This document shows, piece by piece, positions 26,453 to 34,348 of a stretch of DNA of 64,000 bases. Positions within the stretch are counted from its first letter, which is position 1. Each line of letters opens with the position of its first letter. Made by a program: the position numbers and the translations under genes. The stretch comes from Myxococcales bacterium (GTDB taxonomy: Bacteria; Myxococcota; Myxococcia; Myxococcales; Myxococcaceae), in the NCBI GenBank assembly GCA_016191815.1, contig JACPVI010000081.1, positions 62,001 through 126,000 on the forward strand. The letters are read 5' to 3'. The notes under the pieces are model-generated. The model saw only the letters and a list, made by a program, of their open reading frames with translations, made no database searches and was not told the origin of the DNA.

Positions 26453-27355
26453 CTAGTTCAGCGCTCGGTACCTGCGGGCGCCGTCGCGGAAGAACTTGAT
26501 CCCGTTGTCGAGCGAGTTCTCGATCGCGTCCATGAGCAAGAGCCGGAAGTTCGGCGTGGTTCCGCGCAGGGCCTCGTAGTACCGCTGCCGGTCGATGGAG
26601 TGGATCACGCACGGCAAGAACCCGTGCCGCAGCAGGATCAGGTTGGAGCACATCCGCGCGATCTTCCCGCTGTGCTCGATGAACGGGAAGATCTGCAAAA
26701 ACTGGTGCTGCACCGTTGCCGCCTGCTTGATCGGGTGGAACTCTCGGAACTCGGCTCCGGCGGTGAAGTCCACCAGCTTCTCGAGCAGCGCGGGGATCTT
26801 CGGAGGCTGCGCGATGTCGTGGAAGTAGGTGCGGTGCAGCGGCATGTCCTTGCGGTACCCGGCCCTCTCCTTCTCCTTGGCCAGCTCCCGCTCGCTCTTC
26901 TCGCGCTTCTCGGTCGCGGCCCTCGCCGCCTGGGCCTCGGGGGTGTTCCCCGATAGCAAGTCGTGCATCCGCTTGATCATCGTCAGCGTGATCGCCGCCT
27001 GCTTTCGCCCGGAGACCTTCGCCTCCTCGCGGATGTAGTCGCACACCGCCTTGTGGTTTCGGATCTCGAGGAGGATCGGCATCAGCGAGGCCTCCGCCGG
27101 CATCACCTCCGGCTTGAGCGCCGCCGCCAGCTCCTGCGAGGAGTAGACGACTCCCTCCAGCGCCGCGTCGTGGTAGATCCACGACATCTCGAAGCGCGCC
27201 AGAAAGTCGTGCGCCCTTTCCTTGCCTCGGCTCAGGTACTCACGAAGAGCCTGGGCCTTCTCATCGATGTCCTGGTAGCGCTCCTTCACGAGGTCGAAGC
27301 TCCTCCGGCCCCTGACGACTTCCGCCGGGGCACTCCGCCGGTCACCGCTCTTCAT
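26453..27355 (-). CDS. Fic-family protein with degenerate active-site motif
   Basis: 300 residues from ATG 27353-27355; ATG 27406 is a possible longer start. The Fic fold is suggested by EMSWIYHDAALEGVVYSSQE near the N-terminus (where the inhibitory-helix region lies), LTMIKRMHDLLSG, REFHPIKQAATVQHQFLQI and the motif at residues 223-234. The canonical motif is HPFxEGNGRxxR; here it reads FPFIEHSGKIAR, so the catalytic His is Phe, Gly-Asn is His-Ser and the first Arg is Lys. Normal AMP transfer is unlikely. It may bind nucleotide or protein without catalysis. No partner antitoxin is adjacent. It is followed upstream by an AAA+ gene on the same strand. Confidence 0.7.
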   Translation of the reverse strand: MKSGDRRSAPAEVVRGRRSFDLVKERYQDIDEKAQALREYLSRGKERAHDFLARFEMSWIYHDAALEGVVYSSQELAAALKPEVMPAEASLMPILLEIRNHKAVCDYIREEAKVSGRKQAAITLTMIKRMHDLLSGNTPEAQAARAATEKREKSERELAKEKERAGYRKDMPLHRTYFHDIAQPPKIPALLEKLVDFTAGAEFREFHPIKQAATVQHQFLQIFPFIEHSGKIARMCSNLILLRHGFLPCVIHSIDRQRYYEALRGTTPNFRLLLMDAIENSLDNGIKFFRDGARRYRALN

Positions 27356-27436
27356 CGCGCTGGGAACAGACTTGCAACTGTAGGGATTCCGCAAGCTTAG
27401 CGTCAAGCGTCGCGTCGCTCGAGCGCAGTGCTCTGC

Positions 27437-28855
27437 CTACAGGTCGACGAGGAAGACCTGGCACGCCTGGTCGAGCAGCTCCTTGGAGAGCGCCGGAGGT
27501 ATTTGGCGGTACCTCGCCGAATCCTTGATGAGTTGCACCAGGTCGCGGGGGTGGCAGGCGCGAAGCTCCATCTGCCTCGGCTTGTAGTAGTGCTCGATGA
27601 GGTAGGTCACCGCCTGGTCGACGTAGGGGACGCCTGCCGCGTCGCAGACCCGCCGGAAGATCTCCCGGTACGCCTTCTCGTCGGGGTTGCCGACTTCGAT
27701 CTTGTACTTGATCCGCCGGAGGAAGGCCTCGTCCACCAGCTCCTTGGGATCGAGGTTGGTGGAGAAGACGATGAGCTGGTCGAAGGGGATCTCGAACTTC
27801 TTGCCGGTGTGCAGGGTGAGGAAGTCGATCCGCTTCTCCAGCGGGACGATCCACCGGTTGAGCAGGTCGGTGGGGTGCACCTTCTGCCGGCCGAAGTCGT
27901 CGATGAGCAGCATTCCTCCGTTGGCCTTGACCTGGAATGGGGCCTCGTAGAAGCGGGCGGTCTCCGAGTAGATGAGGTCCAAGGTCTCCAGGGTCAATTC
28001 ACCGCCCACCACCACCGCCGGCCTGCGGCAGAGCAGCCAGCGGTTGTCCATCTCGAAAGTCTGGCGCCGGCCCGCGGAGTCGCGCCCGGCCTCGAGGGGG
28101 ATGGGCGAGTGGTTGAGGCTGTCGAAGACCTTGATGATCTGGTTGTCGATCTCCAGGCAGTGAGGCACGAAGGTCTCGCCGCTGAACATCGAGGAGACCG
28201 CCTCGGCGAGCGAGGTCTTCCCGTTGCCGGGCGGTCCGTAGAGGAAGAGGGACCGGCTGGAGTTGACCGCCGGCCCGAGCTTGTCCACCAGGGCCTGGGG
28301 GACCACCAGGTGGGAGAGGCCCATGGAGAGGTCCTCCCGGCTGACCACGGGGGCCTCCTGGCTCTGGCTGGTGATGAGGGCGTTGTACTGCTCGATTGGC
28401 ACGGGCGCTGGGCCGACGTAGGTGTTGCGGCCCAAGGCGTCGCGGGCGTACTCCCGGCCCTTCTCGGTGAGGACGAACTCCACCGATGCCCGTCCGAAGC
28501 CCTTGCCGCCGCGGAGGTCGGTCAGCTTCTCCGAGGTGAGGAAGTCGATCACCTTCTCCACCACGCCCGCCCAGGGCAGCCGCATCTCCTGGGCGATCTC
28601 CACCCCGGTGCCGCTGCCCGAGTAGTAGAGATACTTGAGCGCGATGTCGGCCAAGAGCCCGATCTTCAGCCCGGTATCCTCGAGCGCCTTGGGCTCCTGG
28701 GGCGCCACGTCGAGGATCGAGGGGTTCTCGAGGTTGAAGGGGTTGGCGTTGAAGTTCTCCGCCGTTCCCGGGGCGTGCGTCTTCTCGTAGTTCCCGGTGT
28801 CGAGATCAGCAGGATCTTCCTCGCCCAGCCTCGGTCTGTGGGTGGTGGTCGGCAC
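27437..28855 (-). CDS. AAA+ ATPase with N-terminal winged-helix region
   Basis: 472 residues from GTG 28853-28855, the first start downstream of the palindromic repeat. Residues about 45-135 look like winged-helix modules (EIAQEMRLPWAGVVEKVIDF, VEFVLTEKGREYARDAL). The ATPase core has Walker A YGPPGNGKTSLAEAV, Walker B GGMLLIDDFGRQ, sensor IVFSTNLDPKELVDEAFLRR and a C-terminal helical lid (CHPRDLVQLIKDSARYRQIP). Soluble; probably remodels a protein or nucleic-acid complex. I know of such proteins in myxobacteria but cannot name a function. The Fic-like gene lies downstream, 81 bp away, so cotranscription is possible. Confidence 0.8.
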   Translation of the reverse strand: MPTTTHRPRLGEEDPADLDTGNYEKTHAPGTAENFNANPFNLENPSILDVAPQEPKALEDTGLKIGLLADIALKYLYYSGSGTGVEIAQEMRLPWAGVVEKVIDFLTSEKLTDLRGGKGFGRASVEFVLTEKGREYARDALGRNTYVGPAPVPIEQYNALITSQSQEAPVVSREDLSMGLSHLVVPQALVDKLGPAVNSSRSLFLYGPPGNGKTSLAEAVSSMFSGETFVPHCLEIDNQIIKVFDSLNHSPIPLEAGRDSAGRRQTFEMDNRWLLCRRPAVVVGGELTLETLDLIYSETARFYEAPFQVKANGGMLLIDDFGRQKVHPTDLLNRWIVPLEKRIDFLTLHTGKKFEIPFDQLIVFSTNLDPKELVDEAFLRRIKYKIEVGNPDEKAYREIFRRVCDAAGVPYVDQAVTYLIEHYYKPRQMELRACHPRDLVQLIKDSARYRQIPPALSKELLDQACQVFLVDL

Positions 28856-28871
28856 GGACCGATCATCTCCC

Positions 28872-29010
28872 AGTCGAGGGTCGAGGGTCGAGCGTCGAGT
28901 GGAACCGTCCAGCGATCGTTCAGCGCCTCTGGACGCCCAAGGTCGACGGAAAGACCGTCGAACGCCCAACGGGCGCGCGACGCGGCACGCTCGACCCTCG
29001 ACCCTCGACT
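28872..29010. repeat. Palindromic element, copy A, with perfect 24-bp terminal inverted repeats
   Basis: 28872-28895 and 28987-29010 are exact reverse complements (24 bp) built from GTCGAGG and GTCGAGC units. The 91 bp between them include a smaller perfect stem, TCGACGG-AAAGA-CCGTCGA (28942-28960). The element sits between ilvE and the AAA+ gene, ending just before the ilvE stop. It carries no coding signal. A similar element lies at 56015-56150 and a solo arm at 17609. A non-autonomous mobile element or structured extragenic repeat is the best reading. Confidence 0.75.
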
Positions 29011-29015
29011 CTCAA

Positions 29016-29963
29016 CTAGACGTAGGTCATCCACTCGGCGTACTTCGCCTCGTGACCGCGCACCAGGCGGAAGAAGCGCTCCTGGACCTCGCGGGTGATA
29101 CGACCCGGCTTGCCTCCGCCCACCGCCCGGTTGTCCACCTCGCGCACCGGGGTCACCTCGGCCGCGGTGCCGGTGAGGAACACCTCGCTGCCCACGTACA
29201 GCGCGTCGCGCGTGAAGGTCACCTCCTGCACCTCCACCCCCATGTCGCGCAGGATGTGGATGATCGAGTCGCGGGTGATCCCCGCCAGGATCGGCGAGGA
29301 GAGGGGCGGCGTCTTCACGATGCCCTCCTGCGTCACCAGGAAGATGTTCTCCCCGGACGCCTCCGCCACGAAGCCCGAAATGTCCAGCATGATCGCCTCG
29401 TCGTACCCCGCCAGCACCGCCTCCCGCTTCGCCAGGATCGAGTTCACGTACTGCCCGGTGATCTTCCCCCGCACCATGTTCACGTTCACGTGCATGCGGG
29501 TGAAGGAGCTGACCTTGGCCCGGATCCCCTCCTTGAGGCCCTTCTCACCCAGGTAGGCGCCCCAGTCCCAGGCCGTGATCGCCACCTTGGTCGGGTTCAC
29601 CGCCCCCAGCCCCATCGCCCCATCGCCCATGAAGGCGATCGGACGGAGGTAGGCCCCGTTGGCGAACCGGTCGCGCTGCTGCCCGAGCACCTCCACGCAC
29701 GCCTGGGTCACCTCCTCTTCGGAGTAGGGCACCTTCAAGAGCACGATGTGCGCCGAGTCGTAGAACCTCCGGATGTGCTCCTTCAGCCGGAAGATCGCCA
29801 GCCGGCCGTCCTTGGTCTTGTACGCCCGGATACCCTCGAACACCCCCAGCCCATAGTGGAGCGCATGGGTCATGATGTGGACCTGGCCCTCCTCCCACTT
29901 CACCAGCTTTCCGTCGATCCAGATCTTGTCGGCGCGCAGCACTTCGGTCGAGGTCGAGCTCAA
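29016..29963 (-). CDS. ilvE: Branched-chain amino acid aminotransferase
   Basis: 315 residues, the standard length of class IV PLP aminotransferases. It interconverts leucine, isoleucine and valine with their keto acids using glutamate. Seen are [50 protein letters not shown], the PLP Lys region [39 protein letters not shown] and [16 protein letters not shown]. Branched-chain keto acids feed the iso-fatty acids that are abundant in myxobacteria. ATG 29963 gives a normal start. It stands alone, with a palindromic repeat right after its stop. Confidence 0.95.
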   Translation of the reverse strand: MSSTSTEVLRADKIWIDGKLVKWEEGQVHIMTHALHYGLGVFEGIRAYKTKDGRLAIFRLKEHIRRFYDSAHIVLLKVPYSEEEVTQACVEVLGQQRDRFANGAYLRPIAFMGDGAMGLGAVNPTKVAITAWDWGAYLGEKGLKEGIRAKVSSFTRMHVNVNMVRGKITGQYVNSILAKREAVLAGYDEAIMLDISGFVAEASGENIFLVTQEGIVKTPPLSSPILAGITRDSIIHILRDMGVEVQEVTFTRDALYVGSEVFLTGTAAEVTPVREVDNRAVGGGKPGRITREVQERFFRLVRGHEAKYAEWMTYV

Positions 29964-30095
29964 GGGTCACCCCGGCTTTGAAAGGGCGCCGCCTCTTTGC
30001 CATCGCCCCGCTGGGAAGTCAAAGGCAGTCGGAGGCCACCCGAATTCCACCCGAGCCTAGGCGGCTAGCTCGTTGGAGCTCAAATCGATTCCGCC

Positions 30096-31511
30096 CTACA
30101 TCCGCGGGAGCGGCGCCAACATCCGGGTCAAGAACGGAAGATCCGGGGTCAGCTGCTCGCGACCCAGCTCCACCGCCCGCGAGAGCGTCTCCACCGAGGG
30201 CACCAACTCCAGCGGCGAGAGGGTGCGGCGAAAGTCCTTCACCAGGTGGGCGTAGGGGCGGTTGGGAGCCACGTTCAGCTCCGCCAGCCGCTGCAGGGGC
30301 AGCCACAGAGGAGTGACCAGCTTCTGGGCGAAGCCGTTGAGCGCCAGGATGAAGGCGTTGCGGGTGCCGATCAGCCCCTTGTGCACCGCCCGCCAGGCCG
30401 CCTTGGCCGGCAGGTTGTCCACCAGCCCGCCGTCGACCAGCCGGAAGACGCTCCTTTGCTCGAACAACTCGTCCAACAGCCCGCGCATGCGGGCGTCGTC
30501 CCGGAGCACGTCGTAGTGGATCACCCCGGGCAGGGCCGAGGAGAAGCCCACCGCGTCCAGGGCGTCGAACTCGCGCGTCTGCTCGTCGGCGCCCAAGTGC
30601 AGCTTCACCATCATCTCCGGGTGCGTGAAGAACTCGGCCAGCGCCCCGAAGGCCGCGGTGACTCGCCTGGTCACCGCCGCCGGCTCGAGCAGGGTCCTCG
30701 GCGAGAGGTTGAGCAGCCGCTCGTAGAACTCGACCGGGTGAGGCAACATCCCCCGGCGGATGCCGCTCACCGTCACGATGGTCGGCACCGGAAGCTCCTT
30801 GAGCTTCACCGCCGCGCCCTCGGCTCCCGTGGGCGGGGCGAAGTAACGCCCGATGCCCGCCCTGAGGAACAGCCGCAGCGCCGCCGGGAGCCCGTACCGG
30901 TTCTCGGTGGAGATGATCCGGAACAGCTTCCGCCACGACAGCCCGCGGACGATGTTCGCCATCTCGGTGTGGTCGAACCGCGGCATCCGCGACCGGAAGA
31001 GCGAGAGGATCGCCCCTATCGATGTCCCTACCAAAAGCGCCGGCTTGAGGCCGAACTCGTCGAGCAGCGCCATCACCCCCACGTAGACGTAGCCGGTGCC
31101 CCCGCCGCCCCCCGAGACCATCACCAGCGCCTTGTTCCGGATCTCCCGGTCGATCGCCTCCTTCGGCAGACGGTGCTCGAAGCGCTTCTGCAACTCGTCC
31201 CGGGTGCGGGCGGTGCGCTCGGACAGCGCCCGAACGAGCGGCAGCAGCGCCTCCCGCTTCGGCGGCCGGTCGAGCAGCACCGGCTTGAGCTTGCGCGTCA
31301 CCTCCTCCCGGAACGGCGAAAGGAAGGCGCCCACCCCCACGTCCCTCCCTTGGTGCCGCACCTTGTAGAGCCGCGCCAGCGAGATCGCGGTGCGGACGAT
31401 CGCCTCCTCGGTGGGGTCCACCAGGTTGGGTTGGCGCACCGCCTCCCGGACCAAGGAGATCTCCATCTCCTCGAGCGGGCGGGTGATCTGGAACCGTTCC
31501 TTGAGCAGCAC
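30096..31511 (-). CDS. Patatin-like phospholipase
   Basis: 471 residues from GTG 31509-31511, which lies eight bases past the stop of the preceding regulator gene; an ATG at 31583 inside that gene is less likely. The patatin domain has the oxyanion loop GGGGGTGYVY at about 134-143, the nucleophile GTSIG with Ser164, and the Asp of DGGLVDN at 360. These give the Ser-Asp dyad of lipid acyl hydrolases. An N-terminal helical region of about 125 residues precedes it. No signal peptide. It probably acts on membrane phospholipids from the cytoplasmic side; physiological substrate unknown. Confidence 0.88.
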   Translation of the reverse strand: MLLKERFQITRPLEEMEISLVREAVRQPNLVDPTEEAIVRTAISLARLYKVRHQGRDVGVGAFLSPFREEVTRKLKPVLLDRPPKREALLPLVRALSERTARTRDELQKRFEHRLPKEAIDREIRNKALVMVSGGGGGTGYVYVGVMALLDEFGLKPALLVGTSIGAILSLFRSRMPRFDHTEMANIVRGLSWRKLFRIISTENRYGLPAALRLFLRAGIGRYFAPPTGAEGAAVKLKELPVPTIVTVSGIRRGMLPHPVEFYERLLNLSPRTLLEPAAVTRRVTAAFGALAEFFTHPEMMVKLHLGADEQTREFDALDAVGFSSALPGVIHYDVLRDDARMRGLLDELFEQRSVFRLVDGGLVDNLPAKAAWRAVHKGLIGTRNAFILALNGFAQKLVTPLWLPLQRLAELNVAPNRPYAHLVKDFRRTLSPLELVPSVETLSRAVELGREQLTPDLPFLTRMLAPLPRM

Positions 31512-31519
31512 GTGGCTGG

Positions 31520-33733
31520 TCAGCGCTTCGCCTTGCCGAGAATGCGCAGCTCCCGCAGCGCCTCGGTGCAATCGGGGTTGCACTGGATGGCCTTCTCGAA
31601 CTGCTTCTCCGCCTTGTCCGGCCGGCCGGTCGCCTTGTAGAGGTAGCCGGTGAAGAGATAGCTGCGATCGAGCTTGGGGTTCAGGCTCACCGCCTTCTCC
31701 AGCGAGCGCAGCGCCGAGTCGGTGCTCGAGGGATCCTCCGGGTTGAGCTGGAAGATGGTCCAGCCCAGGTAGGCGTGGAACTCGCCCTCCTCCCCGTACA
31801 GCTCGATCGCTTCCTGGAACATGCCGCAGGCGGCGCGGAAATTCCTCTGCCGGAGCAGCTCCTCGCCCTTCTGGAACTTGCCCTCGGCGGCGAGAATCTT
31901 TCCTACCTCATCGCCGATGTCGCGCTTCACCCCCGAGGCCAGGTCCTTCAGGTACCGGTCCCGCTCGTCCGGGTCGGCCAGCGTGTCGTGGGCGGTGGAG
32001 ATCAGATCGTAGATCTGCCCCGCCAGCTGCCGGATCTCCGCCGAGGCGGAGCCGAAGTGCTTGTCGGGGTGGTACTCCTTGGCGAGGGCGAAGTAGGCGC
32101 GCTTCACTTCTTCCCGCGAGGCGTTCTGCGCCACCCCCAGGACCTCGAAGTAGCTCAGCTTCCGCATCTGCTGGACCTTGTTCACCAGCCGCTCGCGGAT
32201 CAGGCTCTCCTCCCCCGAGAGGCTGCCCGTGCTCACCACCTCGGACAGCTCCGGCAACAGCGAGCCCGCCGCCCGCGCCAGCACCGGCTCCTTCCGATCC
32301 CCCTTGCCGGGCTTCTTCTTCGGCAGCGGCGCCTCCGCGGAGGGATCGGTCGGTCCGGCATCCCAGGGCGATGGCAATGGCGGGGCCGTCTGCCCCTTCG
32401 CCTCCCCCTGGAGCTGCGGAGGGGGCGGCGGCAGGGGCGGGGGTCTGGGTGCCGAGTCGGCCAGTTTGGAGATGGTCGGCTTGGGCTTGCCCTCCGCCGG
32501 CCGGTCCCGCAGCTCGATCATCTGCGCGCAGGTCATCGCGTAGAGGAACCGGTCGGTCTCCAGCGGCGAGAGCACCGCCAGCGCCCGCAAGGTGGAGACC
32601 GTCTTGTGCCCATCGGCGGCCTGCAATAGCTGGTTCTCCTCCTCGCCCAGCCCCGCATCCTGCAGGGCGAGGAGCGGGTGCTCGGAGGGATGCACGAAGA
32701 GCGCGTCGACGCTGCCCATGGCCCGCGAAAGCCTCGCGGCGTCGTAGCAGCGGCGGACCCCCTCGTGGATGATCGCCGCGGTGGTCATCTCCAGATTCAC
32801 CGGGTCGGGCGGCGGGGGCACCTTCGGGTTGAACTGGTACTCGCCCTTCTCCCAGGCGAACACGTCGAACAGCTTGAGCTGAAGCTGGAGGGTCAGCGCG
32901 TAGACCAGGTTGTGGGGGCTGATGCAGCCCATCTCGATCAGCACCGTGCCCTGCTGGCGCGAGGTCGCCTTCATGCGCTTCAAGGACTCCTCGCACTCCG
33001 CCTCGGAGATCATCTTCTCCCGCACCATCACCCGCCCCAGGCACTCCGAGAGGAGGTTGCTCTTGATCGACACCGGGACGCCGTCGCGGAAGTAAGCGAT
33101 CTTCTTCACCTTGTCCCTTCGGAGCAGCAGCGCCCCGTTCCCCTTCCAGCGGTAGATCTCCGCCAGCACCTCCGGGAAGGGCCTCTGGGTGAAGTCGCCG
33201 CGGATGGACTGGAAGGTGGCCACCGAGCGGCGGGACTGGGTCTCGACGTGGGAGATCTCCTCTTGGGCGGCGGCATCGGCGAACCGCTCGGCGGTGACCT
33301 CGTCGACCATCGGCGGAGGCGGCGGCTCCTCGCGCTTTTGCGGGTAGCGGTCGCCGAGGGCGGATTTCAGGGTCTCGTAGAGCGCCTGCAGCCGCACCGG
33401 CTTCTCCAGGAAGGCGAAGGCCCCGTGCTTTTGCACTGCCTCCTTCTGATGGAGCGCGTTCTTGTAGACCCCGGAGATCATGACGATCGGCGTCTTCTTC
33501 CCCTTGATGGTGGCGCGCAGCTTCCGGGCGACCTCGTAGCCGTTGATCGCCGGCAACAAGAGGTCGAGCACCACCGCCTCGAAGGACTTCTTCTCGAACG
33601 TCTTGAGGGCCCACTCTCCATCGCGCTCCACCGCCACCGCGAAGCCTTGCTTGGAGAGGGCGTCGGCGAGCATCCGCTGGGTGGCGCGGTCGTCGTCGAC
33701 GATGAGGATGCTGGGCGGGTCTTTCTTGGCCAA
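31520..33733 (-). CDS. Response regulator fused to PATAN (DUF4388), J domain and TPR
   Basis: 737 residues from TTG 33731-33733, chosen because receiver domains start about here. Order: an intact receiver (ILIVDDDRATQ, phospho-Asp57 in VVLDLLLPA, KP in AFLEKPV), a Pro-rich linker, a PATAN/DUF4388-type region (FTQRPFPEVLAEIYRWKGNG, ISPHNLVYALTLQLQLKLFD), another long Pro/Lys linker, a DnaJ-type J domain (SYFEVLGVAQNASREEVKRA, with HPD in KEYHPDKHF) and C-terminal TPRs (ACGMFQEAIELYGEEGEFHA). The J domain implies recruitment of DnaK. The output is protein-protein, not DNA binding. Coupled to the patatin gene. Such fusions occur in myxobacteria; the signalling partner is not visible. Confidence 0.88.
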   Translation of the reverse strand: MAKKDPPSILIVDDDRATQRMLADALSKQGFAVAVERDGEWALKTFEKKSFEAVVLDLLLPAINGYEVARKLRATIKGKKTPIVMISGVYKNALHQKEAVQKHGAFAFLEKPVRLQALYETLKSALGDRYPQKREEPPPPPMVDEVTAERFADAAAQEEISHVETQSRRSVATFQSIRGDFTQRPFPEVLAEIYRWKGNGALLLRRDKVKKIAYFRDGVPVSIKSNLLSECLGRVMVREKMISEAECEESLKRMKATSRQQGTVLIEMGCISPHNLVYALTLQLQLKLFDVFAWEKGEYQFNPKVPPPPDPVNLEMTTAAIIHEGVRRCYDAARLSRAMGSVDALFVHPSEHPLLALQDAGLGEEENQLLQAADGHKTVSTLRALAVLSPLETDRFLYAMTCAQMIELRDRPAEGKPKPTISKLADSAPRPPPLPPPPPQLQGEAKGQTAPPLPSPWDAGPTDPSAEAPLPKKKPGKGDRKEPVLARAAGSLLPELSEVVSTGSLSGEESLIRERLVNKVQQMRKLSYFEVLGVAQNASREEVKRAYFALAKEYHPDKHFGSASAEIRQLAGQIYDLISTAHDTLADPDERDRYLKDLASGVKRDIGDEVGKILAAEGKFQKGEELLRQRNFRAACGMFQEAIELYGEEGEFHAYLGWTIFQLNPEDPSSTDSALRSLEKAVSLNPKLDRSYLFTGYLYKATGRPDKAEKQFEKAIQCNPDCTEALRELRILGKAKR

Positions 33734-33923
33734 GGCGGGTCGATGGTGGGATGCGCCGCGAGCATACACGCCGGCCCCGCGCCGGGTGTAGGTCGATCGC
33801 GTGCCTCCTCGCCCCCCTCGTGCCGGCGTGCTCGCAGCAAGAGTGGCCGGCCATTCGAGCGCAGGGCACGGCTGGGCATGCAGGGGTGAATAACTTTTCC
33901 AAAACCAGCAGGGAGGTGCGCCA

Positions 33924-34313
33924 GTGGCAGGCCTGAGAATCAAGAACGTCCGCTCCCCGGACGAAACCCGGCCCTTCACCGACAAGGGACGGGCGGAGCT
34001 CCTAAAGCTCGGCGACGTCACCGTCGGCCGGGCGGTGTTCGAGCCGGGGTGGAGGTGGTCGAAGCACGTCAAGCCCATCGCCCAGACCGACCAGTGCGAA
34101 TCGGCCCACGTGGGCTACTGCCTCTCGGGGAAGATGCGGGTCCGGATGAAGGACGGCGAGGAGGCCGAGTTCGGCCCCGGAGACGTCGTCACCATCGCCC
34201 CCGGCCACGACGCGTGGGTGGTGGGCGAGGAGGAGTGCGTATTCCTCGACTTCGCCGGGCTGGAGCACTACGCGCAGCGAGCCGCGACCGAAGAGGCTCC
34301 CGCGGTCCACTGA
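33924..34313 (+). CDS. Small cupin-domain protein
   Basis: 129 residues from GTG 33924, with GGGAGG upstream. A single cupin: RAVFEPGWRWSKHVKPIAQT (first motif), SAHVGYCLSGKMRVRMKDGE, then EFGPGDVVTIAPGHDAWVVG (second motif). Histidines in both motifs could bind a metal. The protein is soluble. Cupins of this length serve as ligand sensors or small isomerase-like enzymes; there is no neighbour that narrows it. It is convergent with glnE. Confidence 0.85.
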   Translation: MAGLRIKNVRSPDETRPFTDKGRAELLKLGDVTVGRAVFEPGWRWSKHVKPIAQTDQCESAHVGYCLSGKMRVRMKDGEEAEFGPGDVVTIAPGHDAWVVGEEECVFLDFAGLEHYAQRAATEEAPAVH

Positions 34314-34348
34314 GGAATGGCGAGCCTGCCCGCCGAAGTTCCCGATCC

